Shown: positions 8,423-17,113, counted from the first letter of the stretch. The stretch: DNA of 64,000 nt from Pseudomonas sp. URMO17WK12:I2 (GCF_003253735.1 NZ_QKYW01000007.1:1-64000); one strand, 5' to 3'. The notes: a model not told the origin generated them from the sequence alone. Numbers and translations are program-made.

Positions 8423-8755
8423 CTAGCGGCCCGCAGTGATCAGCCTGTCAAAATCACCCAGCGCCTTTAGCAACTCAGCGGCTTCGCGACTGCCAGCACC
8501 ATAGACCTGCTCGGCCATCGGCAGGATGCCGGATACCGCCGGCAGCTCGCCACCCGCCTCGATGATCGCCTTCATGCGTGGCAGGAAGATCCATTGCAGC
8601 CACTGGGAAAAATCCAGCGTATCCACGCAGAACGGTTCAACGCTGGCCAATGCCTCTGCGCTGGGCGCAGAAGCTTCCCAGCAGCCCTGCAACCGCAATG
8701 CACGCTCGACCAGCAATAGCTGGTCGGCGATCAGCCCTACCGATGCTGCACTCAC
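8423..8755 (-). CDS. YqcC family protein (DUF446)
   Basis: A 110-residue cytoplasmic protein resembling E. coli YqcC. The conserved core PFCVDTLDFSQWLQWIFLPRMKAII (residues 42-66) matches the family pattern of PF.DT....WLQW...PRM. Function is unknown; E. coli yqcC sits beside the tRNA pseudouridine synthase gene truC. The start is a GTG at 8755 that overlaps the TGA of the upstream TPR lipoprotein gene by 4 bp, so the two are coupled. Confidence 0.82.
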   Translation of the reverse strand: MSAASVGLIADQLLLVERALRLQGCWEASAPSAEALASVEPFCVDTLDFSQWLQWIFLPRMKAIIEAGGELPAVSGILPMAEQVYGAGSREAAELLKALGDFDRLITAGR

Positions 8756-9495
8756 AGATTGACCCGAGCCCGCTCACGAGCCTGGGCGGCACCAGCGGCG
8801 TCACCCTGCTGCTGACGAGACTTGGCGATCAGATCCCACAGGCTGGCCTGCAATGCCGGGCGGCCGTTGGCATAGCTCAGGCCACGGCGCGCAAACTGCT
8901 CGGCCTGGGCGGCATCGCCCTGGGCCAGGCGCACTTCGGCCAGGCGGTACAGCACTTGCGGTTCACGCGGCGCGATACGCTGGGCACGTTCCAGGCTGGA
9001 AGCCGCACCGTTGAGATCGCCACCAGTCTGCTGTTGCTGGGCGCTGGTCAGCAGCGCCAGCACCGGGCCATCGAGCTGCTCGTCGGCAGCCAGGCCACCG
9101 CCGGCATTACCGCTGGGGATGCCACTGGGCGTCGAAGGCTGCGAAGGTGCCGAGTTGCCATAGCTCGGCGAACCCAGCGGCTCACTGCTCAGCGGCGGCT
9201 CGTCGAAGGTCAGCCCACCGCTGTTGGCAGGCGCGCCAGCCGGTGCCGCGTAGGTATCGATCGGCGCGGGCGGCGCACCGCCACCGGGCACCATCACCAC
9301 CACACCGGAGTCCTCGGGCATGGACTGCGGCTGCTGCGCCTGTGCAGGGGCATTGTTGTAACCACCACCTGGCCGATCGTCCTGCTCGTAGGCAGAACTA
9401 CCGGAATCCACAACCGGGATGGAACCACGCGGAACGCTGGCACAACCACCCAACACCACCGAGGCGGTCAAAACGGGAATCAACCACTTGCTCAC
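8752..9495 (-). CDS. TPR-containing lipoprotein next to PBP1b
   Basis: A 247-residue outer-membrane or periplasmic lipoprotein. The signal peptide ends in the lipobox VLGGC (Cys17), followed by a low-complexity Pro/Gly/Ser/Ala linker (residues 25-130) and about two TPR helical hairpins (residues 135-240, for example LNGAASSLERAQRIAPREPQVLYRLAEVRLAQGDAAQAEQ). It lies 12 bp downstream of mrcB in the same operon. That position suggests a PBP1b-associated accessory lipoprotein analogous in role to E. coli LpoB. The fold differs from LpoB, so the role is inference. Confidence 0.78.
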   Translation of the reverse strand: MSKWLIPVLTASVVLGGCASVPRGSIPVVDSGSSAYEQDDRPGGGYNNAPAQAQQPQSMPEDSGVVVMVPGGGAPPAPIDTYAAPAGAPANSGGLTFDEPPLSSEPLGSPSYGNSAPSQPSTPSGIPSGNAGGGLAADEQLDGPVLALLTSAQQQQTGGDLNGAASSLERAQRIAPREPQVLYRLAEVRLAQGDAAQAEQFARRGLSYANGRPALQASLWDLIAKSRQQQGDAAGAAQARERARVNL

Positions 9496-9507
9496 GGCAA
9501 ACCTCTC

Positions 9508-11826
9508 TTATTCCAACCAGCCTTTCACCCAGTCCATCACCGAGTCGACGGGGGCCTGAATACCACAACCTGCACCCGGAGCCGGCTCGCTGCCGCGAAT
9601 ATACGGCATCTGCACGGCGCCCGGACAATTCTGCGCCGAGCCCTGCCCGGTCGCTGCATCCACCCAGGCCACCACCACGTTGTCCGGCACCGGCATATCC
9701 AGCGGCAGCGGATCGGCACGGCGCATGAAGCCGGTCCAGGCCTGCAGCGCACCGGTCGCACCGGTGAACGGCGTCGGACCGTTATCGTCACGGCCCATCC
9801 ATACCACGGTCAGCAGATCCTGACTGAAACCTGCAAACCAGCTATCGCGCGAATCGTTACTGGTGCCGGTCTTGCCTGCCAGGTTCAGCGAGCTTGGCAG
9901 CTGGCTATAGACAGAACGGCCGGTGCCTTCACGCATGGTGCGCTGCATGGCGTTCTGCAGCAGGTAGATGGCGCCCGCATCGAAACGCTGTTGAATCTGA
10001 TACGGATAACGCTTGAGCGGCTCGCCCTCGGCGGTCAGCACGCTGCGAATACCGCGTAGCGGGGTGTTGAAGCCGCCGCTGGCGATGGTCTGGTACATGC
10101 CGGTGACTTCCATCGGCGTCAGCGCGCCGGCGCCCAGCAACATCGACGGATAAGCTGGCCACTGGCGCGACACGCCCAGGCGCTCAAGGGTTTTGAGCAC
10201 ATTCGGCACGCCCAGTTCCAGGCCAAGCTTGGCGGTGGACAGGTTGTAGGAGTGGGCCAGGCCCTGGTACAGATAAATGCTGCCGTGGGCCTTGCGATCG
10301 TAGTTCTGCGGCTTCCACACCTGGCCGTCCTGGCCCTTCACCGAGAAAGGTTCGTCCTGCACCCGGGTGGTCAGCGTGTACTGGCTCGGGCGCTCGAGCG
10401 CCGTCAGGTAGATCGCCGGCTTGATCAGCGAGCCGATCGGGCGCACGGCGTCCAGTGCACGGTTGAAGCCGGCGAAGCGTGGCTGACGGCTGCCGATCAA
10501 CGCCTGGATCTCACCGGTTTCCGGGTTGGTCACCACCATGCCGGCCTCGACCTCGTCGGAGCCCTTGCGGCCGGCCTGGCGCTTGAAGGTTTCCGCCAGC
10601 GCCTCCTCGGCCTTGAGCTGCAGGATCGGGTCGAAGCTGGTGAAGATACGCAGCCCTTCTTCGGTCAAGTCCTCGTCGCGGTAGTCCTGACGCAACTGGC
10701 GCTTGACCAGATCCAGGAATGCCGGGAACGAGCCGTTGGCCATGCTGCCGCGCTGGGTCACGCCCAATGGCCGGGCCTTGGCGGCGGCGGCCTCTTCAGG
10801 CGACACCACGCCCTGCTCGGCCAGCAGGTCGAGGATCATGTTGCGGCGGCTCAGCGCGCGCTCCGGATTACGGCGCGGGTTGTAGAACGTCGGGCCCTTG
10901 ACCATGCCGACCAGCAAGGCCACCTGATCGAGCTTGAGCTCGGACAGCGGCTGGCTGAAGAAGTACTGGCTGGCCAGGCCGAACCCATGCACCGCGCGCT
11001 GACCATCCTGGCCGAGGAACACCTCGTTGAGGTAGGCCTCGAGGATTTCACGCTTGTCGTAATGCAGCTCCAGCAGCACCGCCATCATCGCTTCGGTGAT
11101 CTTGCGGGTCAGGCTGCGCTCGTTGGTCAGGTAGAAGTTCTTCACCAACTGCTGGGTCAGGGTACTGCCACCCTGGCGCAACTGCCCGGCGGAGGCGTTG
11201 ATCCATACGGCGCGGGCAATGCCCTTGGGCGATACCCCAAAGTGCTCGAAGAAGTCGCGATCCTCGACCGCCACCAGGGTTTCCACCAGGTAGGCCGGCA
11301 CCTGATCGAGCTTGATCAGCACACGGTCTTCCTGGTGCGCAGGGTACAAACCGCCGATCAGCATCGGCTCGAGCCGCGCCACGGCCAGATCCTTGCCGTC
11401 GGCCTTGGTCAGCGAGGCGACGTAGTCACCGGAGAACCGTACGTTGACCTGCTGCGCCTGCTCGGCGCTCTCGTAGAACTGGAAACCACGCGAATGCAGG
11501 GACACGTTGTTGCCGGAAACGGCCACGGCGCCAGGGCCATTGGCCACGCTTTCGCGGCGATAGCCGAGGGCGTCCATTTCCTTGAGCAGGTCGTCCTTGG
11601 CCAGCTTCTGGCCGACGAACAGCTCCAGCGGCCTGGCATACACCTTGGCCGGAACGGTCCAGCGCTTGCCGGAAAATTTTTCCTGCACGATGGCATCGAG
11701 GTAAACCGCAAAACCGGCGAACAGCACCAAGCCTACCAGGCCGAGCTTTACAGCCCAGCCCAGCAAGGGGCGCATGCCACGGGGGCGGCGTTTGGAACGG
11801 GAGCGGGAAGATCGGGTACGAGTCAT
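9508..11826 (-). CDS. mrcB: Bifunctional penicillin-binding protein 1b
   Basis: A 772-residue class A PBP that polymerises and cross-links peptidoglycan. In order: a basic cytoplasmic tail, one membrane helix (about residues 22-45), a UB2H domain (about 65-155), a GT51 glycosyltransferase domain with catalytic Glu188 in VEDRDFFEHFG and GGSTLTQQLVKNFYL, and a transpeptidase domain with the nucleophile Ser466 in GSLIKP, SYN at 526-528 and KTG at 652-654. Length is typical. It is divergent from the APH/ATPase gene and heads an operon with the TPR lipoprotein and the YqcC homologue. Confidence 0.96.
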   Translation of the reverse strand: MTRTRSSRSRSKRRPRGMRPLLGWAVKLGLVGLVLFAGFAVYLDAIVQEKFSGKRWTVPAKVYARPLELFVGQKLAKDDLLKEMDALGYRRESVANGPGAVAVSGNNVSLHSRGFQFYESAEQAQQVNVRFSGDYVASLTKADGKDLAVARLEPMLIGGLYPAHQEDRVLIKLDQVPAYLVETLVAVEDRDFFEHFGVSPKGIARAVWINASAGQLRQGGSTLTQQLVKNFYLTNERSLTRKITEAMMAVLLELHYDKREILEAYLNEVFLGQDGQRAVHGFGLASQYFFSQPLSELKLDQVALLVGMVKGPTFYNPRRNPERALSRRNMILDLLAEQGVVSPEEAAAAKARPLGVTQRGSMANGSFPAFLDLVKRQLRQDYRDEDLTEEGLRIFTSFDPILQLKAEEALAETFKRQAGRKGSDEVEAGMVVTNPETGEIQALIGSRQPRFAGFNRALDAVRPIGSLIKPAIYLTALERPSQYTLTTRVQDEPFSVKGQDGQVWKPQNYDRKAHGSIYLYQGLAHSYNLSTAKLGLELGVPNVLKTLERLGVSRQWPAYPSMLLGAGALTPMEVTGMYQTIASGGFNTPLRGIRSVLTAEGEPLKRYPYQIQQRFDAGAIYLLQNAMQRTMREGTGRSVYSQLPSSLNLAGKTGTSNDSRDSWFAGFSQDLLTVVWMGRDDNGPTPFTGATGALQAWTGFMRRADPLPLDMPVPDNVVVAWVDAATGQGSAQNCPGAVQMPYIRGSEPAPGAGCGIQAPVDSVMDWVKGWLE

Positions 11827-11944
11827 GGCGGGGCATTATACGCACTTTGCGAAGCGCCGGCAGCGACTGCCAGCGGTTTGCAGTGCGCCAGCGAGGGGCC
11901 ATAATGCGCGCCTGTTCCCACTTTTATAATGCCAAGGATCGTCC

Positions 11945-13498
11945 GTGAGCCAAGCCCTGATTACCGCCTTGCAGAACCCGGCCCTTTATCCGCACCCGGT
12001 AGACGGTTTCAGGGTCATCGAGACCCATATTTCCTGGGTCTTGCTGACCGGACCCTACGCGTACAAGATCAAGAAACCGGTCGACTTCGGCTTTCTCGAC
12101 TTCACGTCGCTGCAGGCGCGCAAGCACTTCTGCGAGGAGGAGCTGCGGCTCAATCAGCGCCTGACCGAGGATTTGTATCTGGAGGTGTTGCCGATCGGCG
12201 GCAGCGCCGAGGCACCGCAAATCGGCAGCGACACCACGGTGTTCGAATACGCGCTGAAGATGCGCCAGTTCCCGCAGGAGCAGCTGCTGGCGCAGGTGCA
12301 GGCCCGCGGCGAGCTCAACGAAACCCATATCGACGCACTGGCCAAACAGATCGCCGACTTCCACCGCGACACCCCCGTGGTGGCGGCCAACCATTCGCTG
12401 TGCAATGCCACCGCAATCGTCGCCCCGCTGCGGCAGAACTTCGAGCAGATTCGCCCGATGCTCAGCGACAAGGCCGACCTGCAGCAGCTCGAGGCCCTGG
12501 AGGCCTGGACCGAGACCAGCCTGGAGCGTCTGTGGCCCGACCTGGAAGCGCGGGCGCGTGACGGTTTCATTCGCGAGTGCCATGGTGATATCCACCTGGG
12601 CAACGCGACCTTGCTGGACGGTCGTGCCACGCTGTTCGACTGCATCGAATTCAACGAGCCGTTCCGCTTCACCGACATCGCCCTGGATACCGCCTTCCTG
12701 GTCATGGACCTCGAGGACCGCGGCCTCAAATGCCTGGCCCGCCGCCTGCTCAATGGCTGGCTGGAGCACACCGGCGATTACGCCTCGCTCAAGGTATTCA
12801 ACCTCTACAAGACCCACCGCGCCCTGGTGCGCGCCAAGGTCGCGCTGTTCCGTCTCGGCCAGGAGCAGGATGCCGTACAGCGCGCAGTGATCCTGCGCCA
12901 ATACCGCGCCTACGCCAGCCTCGCCGAAAGCTACAGCGCCATCCCCGCGCGCCTGCTGGCGATCACCCGCGGCGTATCTGCGGTCGGCAAGAGCCAGGTC
13001 GCGCTACGCCTGGTGGAGGCCCTGGGCGCGATTCGCATCCGCTCCGACGTCGAACGCAAGCGCCTGCTTGGCCTGCAGACCACCGCCGAGGTGAATGCCG
13101 GCATCTATAGTCAGGACGCCAGCGATACCGTCTACCAACGCCTCAACGCCTTGGCCGATCTGGCCTTGCACGCAGGTTACCCGGTCGTGCTGGACGCCAC
13201 GTTCCTCAAGCGCCCGCAGCGCCAGGCCGCCCAGCAAGTTGCCGACGACACCGGCGTGCCCTTCCTGATCCTCGACTGCCACGCGCCGGACGCGGTGCTC
13301 GCCAGCTGGCTGCAGCAGCGTCAGCAGGAAGGCAACGACCCATCCGACGCGACCCTGGCGGTAATCGAGGCGCAGCGCGCCGGCCAGGATCCGCTGGAGG
13401 AAGCCGAGCTGCCCTACTGCAAACGCGTGGACACCCCGGACAGCGCCAGCCTGGCAGAACTGGTCAACGCCGTGCGCCAGCGCTTCCCCAGCCTCTGA
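11945..13498 (+). CDS. Fusion of aminoglycoside phosphotransferase-like kinase and P-loop ATPase/kinase
   Basis: A 517-residue two-domain protein. The N-terminal half (about 1-330) is an APH-like kinase domain with the catalytic loop HGDIHLGN near residue 215 and a downstream metal site (LFDCIEFNE). The C-terminal half (about 335-510) is a P-loop NTPase with Walker A GVSAVGKSQ near residue 344. The usual GxSGSGKST here reads SAVGKSQ. Family members with this fusion are widespread in proteobacteria and their substrate is unknown. The GTG start at 11945 has AAGGATC upstream. Confidence 0.85.
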   Translation: MSQALITALQNPALYPHPVDGFRVIETHISWVLLTGPYAYKIKKPVDFGFLDFTSLQARKHFCEEELRLNQRLTEDLYLEVLPIGGSAEAPQIGSDTTVFEYALKMRQFPQEQLLAQVQARGELNETHIDALAKQIADFHRDTPVVAANHSLCNATAIVAPLRQNFEQIRPMLSDKADLQQLEALEAWTETSLERLWPDLEARARDGFIRECHGDIHLGNATLLDGRATLFDCIEFNEPFRFTDIALDTAFLVMDLEDRGLKCLARRLLNGWLEHTGDYASLKVFNLYKTHRALVRAKVALFRLGQEQDAVQRAVILRQYRAYASLAESYSAIPARLLAITRGVSAVGKSQVALRLVEALGAIRIRSDVERKRLLGLQTTAEVNAGIYSQDASDTVYQRLNALADLALHAGYPVVLDATFLKRPQRQAAQQVADDTGVPFLILDCHAPDAVLASWLQQRQQEGNDPSDATLAVIEAQRAGQDPLEEAELPYCKRVDTPDSASLAELVNAVRQRFPSL

Positions 13499-13565
13499 AG
13501 GCCGGCCAGCGGCGCGACAAAGCTCTTCTATACTGGCAGTAAGCCTCCCCCGGACGACTGCCACC

Positions 13566-13922
13566 ATGAGCCAACCGCGTCAGCTGGACAATCCGCTCTA
13601 TCGACTGCTGCACAATGACGATGTCGCTGCCTTCAACCAGCAACGGCCGCACGGAGAACCCATCGACCTGAGCGGTGGTGACTTCCGCGGGCTCGACCTG
13701 CGCAATCTCGATGCCGAGGGCGTCGATTTTACCAACGCCTACTTCCGCGGTGCCGATCTGCGCGGCGTGGACTTTCGCAGCGCGCAGCTCGAAGGCGCCA
13801 GCATCGCCCATGCGCAGATATCGGGCGCCTATTTCCCGGTCGAGCTCAGTGCGGACGAAATCCTCATGTCGATGAATTTCGGTACCCGGCTGCGCTATCG
13901 CACCCATCCCAACCACCTGTAG
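13566..13922 (+). CDS. Pentapeptide-repeat protein
   Basis: A 118-residue protein with about eight A(D/N)LXX-type pentapeptides between residues 35 and 88 (IDLSG GDFRG LDLRN LDAEG VDFTN AYFRG ADLRG VDFRS). These form a short right-handed beta-helix. The fold can mimic DNA (Qnr, MfpA), but this repeat stack is too short to support a gyrase-protection role. Function is unknown. Confidence 0.8.
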   Translation: MSQPRQLDNPLYRLLHNDDVAAFNQQRPHGEPIDLSGGDFRGLDLRNLDAEGVDFTNAYFRGADLRGVDFRSAQLEGASIAHAQISGAYFPVELSADEILMSMNFGTRLRYRTHPNHL

Positions 13923-14023
13923 CAGCCTGTAACGCGACATCGCAGCAGTGCCGCCATGCCGCACCTACACTTTCGCGGTGGTGGCACGGGGCAGCGCGGC
14001 GCAACGCGGCAGGAGGAGATGGC

Positions 14024-14290
14024 GTGAACGACGAATTGCAGACCCTCAAGAACCTCGGCAAGACCTCGTCTCAGTGGCTGCACGCGGTGGGTATTCACAG
14101 TGCCAGCGACTTGCGCAGGCACGGTGCCGTCGAGGCCTATCGGGCGGTAAGGGCCCGCGGCTTCAGGGCATCCAAGGTACTGCTCTACTCCATCGAAGGT
14201 GCACTGCTGGACATTCACTGGAGCGAGCTCCCCCAGACCCGCAAGGAAAGCCTGAACCTGCAGCTGCAGGCCACCACCAGCGATGACTGA
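14024..14290 (+). CDS. TfoX C-terminal domain protein
   Basis: An 88-residue stand-alone TfoX_C domain (LKNLGKTSSQWLHAVGIHSASDL...). TfoX/Sxy full-length proteins are competence regulators; solitary C-terminal domains like this one are common and uncharacterised. It contains a helix-hairpin-helix-like motif in residues 7-40. The GTG start at 14024 is preceded by a strong AGGAGGAG ribosome site. Confidence 0.8.
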   Translation: MNDELQTLKNLGKTSSQWLHAVGIHSASDLRRHGAVEAYRAVRARGFRASKVLLYSIEGALLDIHWSELPQTRKESLNLQLQATTSDD

Positions 14291-14425
14291 GCCGGGTGCC
14301 AGAAGGGCCCTGGAACAGGCGCTGGTTCACAAGCCCCAACGAGAGCGATTTACCTGGAGCGTGGCGAGTATTATCGTTTCAGGGATTTTCGTGCGCATCC
14401 AGCATGAGCAGCCCAAGGAACCACC

Positions 14426-15217
14426 ATGTATCTACTCGGGGAACAACCGGCCTACGCCGACCAACTGATCAGCCGCTTGCAGAGCATCCCCGGGAAACTA
14501 CTCGACGGGCTCAGCCCTTGCGGTGAGCCGCTGCAGGTCGAGCGCAGCGAAAACCTGGCGAGCGACCTGCCCAGCAACCAGCTGTTCATCATCGATAACG
14601 GCCTGCTGCACGCACTGGTCGACGAGCGTCCGCTGTTCTACCTGCAGGAAGGCGACCTGGTCGGGCTGCGCCAGGGCATCGACCTGCCGAGCTGCCGCTA
14701 TACCTGCGACGAGCCGCTGACACTGATCCCCTACGCACGCAGCGACGTGTTCAAGCACATCTATGCCAGCGAACCGCGCCAGGAGCTGTTCATCCAGTAT
14801 CTGGTCGGGCATACCGCACTGCTCTCCGACGCCCTGGCCCGTATCAAGCAACCCGAGATTCGCCCTGCCACCGGATTCAAGCACTTTGCCAAAGACGACG
14901 CGCTGATCAACCAGGGCGATGAAGCCGACCACGTGTTCATCATCATCGACGGCCACGCCCAGGCGTTCGTCGATGGCGTGAAGGTCGGCGACGTGCAGAA
15001 GGACGAAATCTTCGGCGCCATGGCGGTGTTCACCAACGAGAAGCGCAGTGCCACGGTGATTGCCAGCCAGGCCTGCACCGTGATGGTGATCCCCAAGGAT
15101 CAGTTCCTCAGCCTGATGGAAAGCAACCCGCGCATTGCCCACAGCCTGGTCGAAAGCATGGCCAGGCGCATCGACCTGCTCAACAAGGAGATCACCGGCC
15201 TGCGTCAGTCGAGCTAA
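14426..15217 (+). CDS. cbpA: Cyclic-nucleotide-binding protein (CbpA-like)
   Basis: A 263-residue protein with a C-terminal cyclic-nucleotide-binding domain (about residues 145-250) and an N-terminal half that looks like a degenerate cNMP fold. There is no HTH, so it is not a CRP-type regulator. The phosphate-binding cassette reads FGAMAVFTNEKRSATV: the arginine is present, but the position of the usual glutamate is alanine. In P. aeruginosa the homologue CbpA (PA4704) lies beside prrF, as here, and is reported as a cAMP-binding protein controlled by Vfr. The name rests on that synteny. Confidence 0.8.
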   Translation: MYLLGEQPAYADQLISRLQSIPGKLLDGLSPCGEPLQVERSENLASDLPSNQLFIIDNGLLHALVDERPLFYLQEGDLVGLRQGIDLPSCRYTCDEPLTLIPYARSDVFKHIYASEPRQELFIQYLVGHTALLSDALARIKQPEIRPATGFKHFAKDDALINQGDEADHVFIIIDGHAQAFVDGVKVGDVQKDEIFGAMAVFTNEKRSATVIASQACTVMVIPKDQFLSLMESNPRIAHSLVESMARRIDLLNKEITGLRQSS

Positions 15218-15237
15218 AAGACCGAGGCATCATCCAA

Positions 15238-15260
15238 GAACCCGGCCGCGTGCCGGGTTC
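15238..15260 (+). terminator. Hairpin after cbpA
   Basis: A 9-bp perfect stem GAACCCGGC / GCCGGGTTC with a 5-nt loop, 20 bp after the cbpA stop. It lacks a long T-run, so termination may be inefficient. Confidence 0.55.
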
Positions 15261-15323
15261 TGCGTTCAGGCAGGCCGCAAATCGCTATGGCGATGATCGG
15301 TAAAAATAATTTCCATAGGCCGG

Positions 15324-15352
15324 TTGACTATGTAATGAGAATTGCTATTATT
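15324..15352 (+). promoter_or_regulatory. prrF promoter with overlapping Fur-box-like sequence
   Basis: A -35 TTGACT (15324-15329) and -10 TATTAT (15346-15351) are separated by 16 nt. The spacer and -10 lie in an A/T-rich imperfect palindrome, AATGAGAAT...TATTATT (15333-15352), resembling a Fur operator. Ferric-Fur bound here would block transcription, as for known prrF genes. Confidence 0.75.
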
Positions 15353-15358
15353 TGCATC

Positions 15359-15473
15359 AGCTGGTCGCGAGATCGGTCGATAAGCTCAAGAGCCCTTAGG
15401 TCGGACTCTTCAGATTATCTCCTCATCAGGCTAATCACGGTTATTGACCCGGCACTTTGCCGGGTCTTTTTTT
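15359..15473 (+). ncRNA. prrF: PrrF iron-responsive regulatory small RNA
   Basis: About 115 nt. I recognise the conserved PrrF sequence: a 5' segment ctggtcgcgagatc, the antisense core ggactcttcagattatctcc / tcatcaggctaatcac, and a terminator. PrrF is the functional counterpart of E. coli RyhB: when iron is scarce it represses mRNAs of iron-containing enzymes (sodB, TCA-cycle genes) through the core. P. aeruginosa has two tandem copies at this locus, whereas only one is present here. The 5' end is estimated from the promoter; the 3' end is the T-run. Confidence 0.88.
15446..15473 (+). terminator. Rho-independent terminator of prrF
   Basis: A 9-bp stem GACCCGGCA / TGCCGGGTC (15446-15466) with a 3-nt loop, followed by seven T residues. 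Confidence 0.9.
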
Positions 15474-15571
15474 GCCTGGTGAAAAGTGCTGGTACCTCGA
15501 GCGTTCGTTGCGCCATGGCAGTTACACGAACACTGTCTAGACTGTTTCCACGCTCGCCGGGAGACAGGTCA

Positions 15572-15748
15572 ATGGACATCCAGATCCGTGGGTCGCAAAG
15601 CCCACTCGGCACCTGCTGGCAGGTGTGCCTGGGCAAACACCAGGTCAATTTCCGCAGCGAAGAAGAAGCACGTCAGTTCGTGGCGACGCTGCAGGCTCGG
15701 TTACGGGCCCCACACCCGCTGCCCACCAAGCAACGCCTGGCCAGTTGA
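15572..15748 (+). CDS. Small hypothetical protein downstream of prrF
   Basis: A 58-residue frame from the ATG at 15572 with a GGGAGACAGG ribosome site. The sequence MDIQIRGSQSPLGTCWQVCL continues into a helical EEEARQFVATLQARL segment. Codon use and GC3 fit a real gene, and a promoter-like TTGTC...CTAGACT lies upstream. I do not recognise a family. It converges on the MFS gene with a gap of 3 bp. Confidence 0.6.
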   Translation: MDIQIRGSQSPLGTCWQVCLGKHQVNFRSEEEARQFVATLQARLRAPHPLPTKQRLAS

Positions 15749-15751
15749 GCC

Positions 15752-16948
15752 TCAGCCAATCGGATGCCCCGCGTGGCGCTCCGCCCAGCGGGTGAAGCGT
15801 GAAGCACCCACCGCCAGAACGCCGCAGCTGGAGATGACCAGTGCCATGGGTACGGCGCTGCCGTCATGCAGCACCCCGACCATGGAGGCCGCGCTCGCCG
15901 CGATGGTGAACTGCAGGCTGCCCATCAGCGCCGAGGCGCTGCCGGCGTGACGGCCCTGCCCGGCCATCGCGCAAGCCGAGGTATTGGGCAGCAGAATGCC
16001 CAGCGAAGCGATGCAGCCGAACAAAGGCACCATCAATGGCCACAGTGCCTGTGGCCCTATCCATGCCAATACCAGCAAAGCGGTACCGCAGGCCAGGTAA
16101 AACCAGACCATGCGCCTGGCCCAGTAGCCGGGGCCGTGCCGTGATACCAGCCAGGCATTTACCTGGGCGGCAAGAATGAAGCCGGCGGCATTGGTGCCGA
16201 ACAGCCAGCCATAGTGCTCGGCTGGCACCCCGTAGAGCTCGATGAACACGAAAGGCGAGCCGGCGATGTAGGCGAACATGCCTGCAATGGCCAGGCCGCC
16301 GGTGAGCGCATGGCCGATAAAGGGCAGATCGCCGAACAGGCGCCGGTATTCCCTCAGGGCGCCGCTCAACGGTGGCGGCTGAACACTCGGATTCAGCGTC
16401 TCCGGCAGCCACAGGCTGAGGGCCACCAGGCACGCTGCACTGAACAGCGTCAGGCAGACGAAGATCGCAGGCCAGCCAAAGGCATTCAACAGCAGGCCAC
16501 CGGCTACCGGCGCGAGAATCGGTGCCAGCCCCATCACCAGCATCAGTTGCGAAAACACCTTGGCGGAACTGATCGGGTCGCACAGGTCGCGCACCACGGC
16601 GCGGGATATCACCATACCGGCGCAGCCGCCCAGGGCCTGAACGAAACGCGCAACGATCAGCCATTCCAGGCTCGGCGCCACGGCACAGGCCAGGGACGCC
16701 AGGGTAAACAGCGAGACCCCGACCAGCAGCGGCGTACGCCTGCCGAAGCGATCGGCCAGGGGCCCGTAGACCAGCTGCCCGATGGCCAATCCAGCGAAAT
16801 AGGAGGCCAGCGAAAGTTGCACGTGCTCGGTATCGGTATCGAACGCAAGCGCCAGCGCAGGAAAGCTCGGCAGGTAGAAATCGATGGCCAGCGGGCCGAA
16901 GGCGCTGAGCGAACCCAGAATCAGTAACAGGCGAAGCGGCATTGGCAT
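15752..16948 (-). CDS. Bcr/CflA family multidrug efflux MFS transporter
   Basis: A 398-residue 12-helix MFS drug:H+ antiporter of the DHA1 group. The N-terminal motif GSLSAFGPLAIDFYLPSFPAL is diagnostic of Bcr/CflA, and the loop 2-3 motif GPLADRFGRR follows. Members export bicyclomycin, chloramphenicol and sulfonamides. I start at the ATG at 16948; the longer frame begins at TTG and adds no membrane sequence. It is divergent from a TetR gene, which probably represses it. Confidence 0.88.
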   Translation of the reverse strand: MPMPLRLLLILGSLSAFGPLAIDFYLPSFPALALAFDTDTEHVQLSLASYFAGLAIGQLVYGPLADRFGRRTPLLVGVSLFTLASLACAVAPSLEWLIVARFVQALGGCAGMVISRAVVRDLCDPISSAKVFSQLMLVMGLAPILAPVAGGLLLNAFGWPAIFVCLTLFSAACLVALSLWLPETLNPSVQPPPLSGALREYRRLFGDLPFIGHALTGGLAIAGMFAYIAGSPFVFIELYGVPAEHYGWLFGTNAAGFILAAQVNAWLVSRHGPGYWARRMVWFYLACGTALLVLAWIGPQALWPLMVPLFGCIASLGILLPNTSACAMAGQGRHAGSASALMGSLQFTIAASAASMVGVLHDGSAVPMALVISSCGVLAVGASRFTRWAERHAGHPIG

Positions 16949-17026
16949 GGTTCTCGGCGGCTGTCCCAACCTGGGCTGAAAACGCGATAAAGCGTTGTGA
17001 AAGCTTAACAACGATGGACGCCGACA

Positions 17027-17050
17027 ATTACATACAAGTTCGTCTGTAAA
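17027..17050. promoter_or_regulatory. Candidate TetR operator between efflux gene and regulator
   Basis: An imperfect 24-bp inverted repeat, ATTACATACAAG / TTCGTCTGTAAA (8 of 12 positions symmetric), resembles the TACATAC-type operators of TtgR/AcrR repressors. It lies centrally in the 165-bp divergent promoter region. Confidence 0.5.
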
Positions 17051-17113
17051 ACAAACATCTGCTGCAAAAAATAATTACACTCGCAGCTTCCTGAACCGAT
17101 CGATCCCTGTCGT

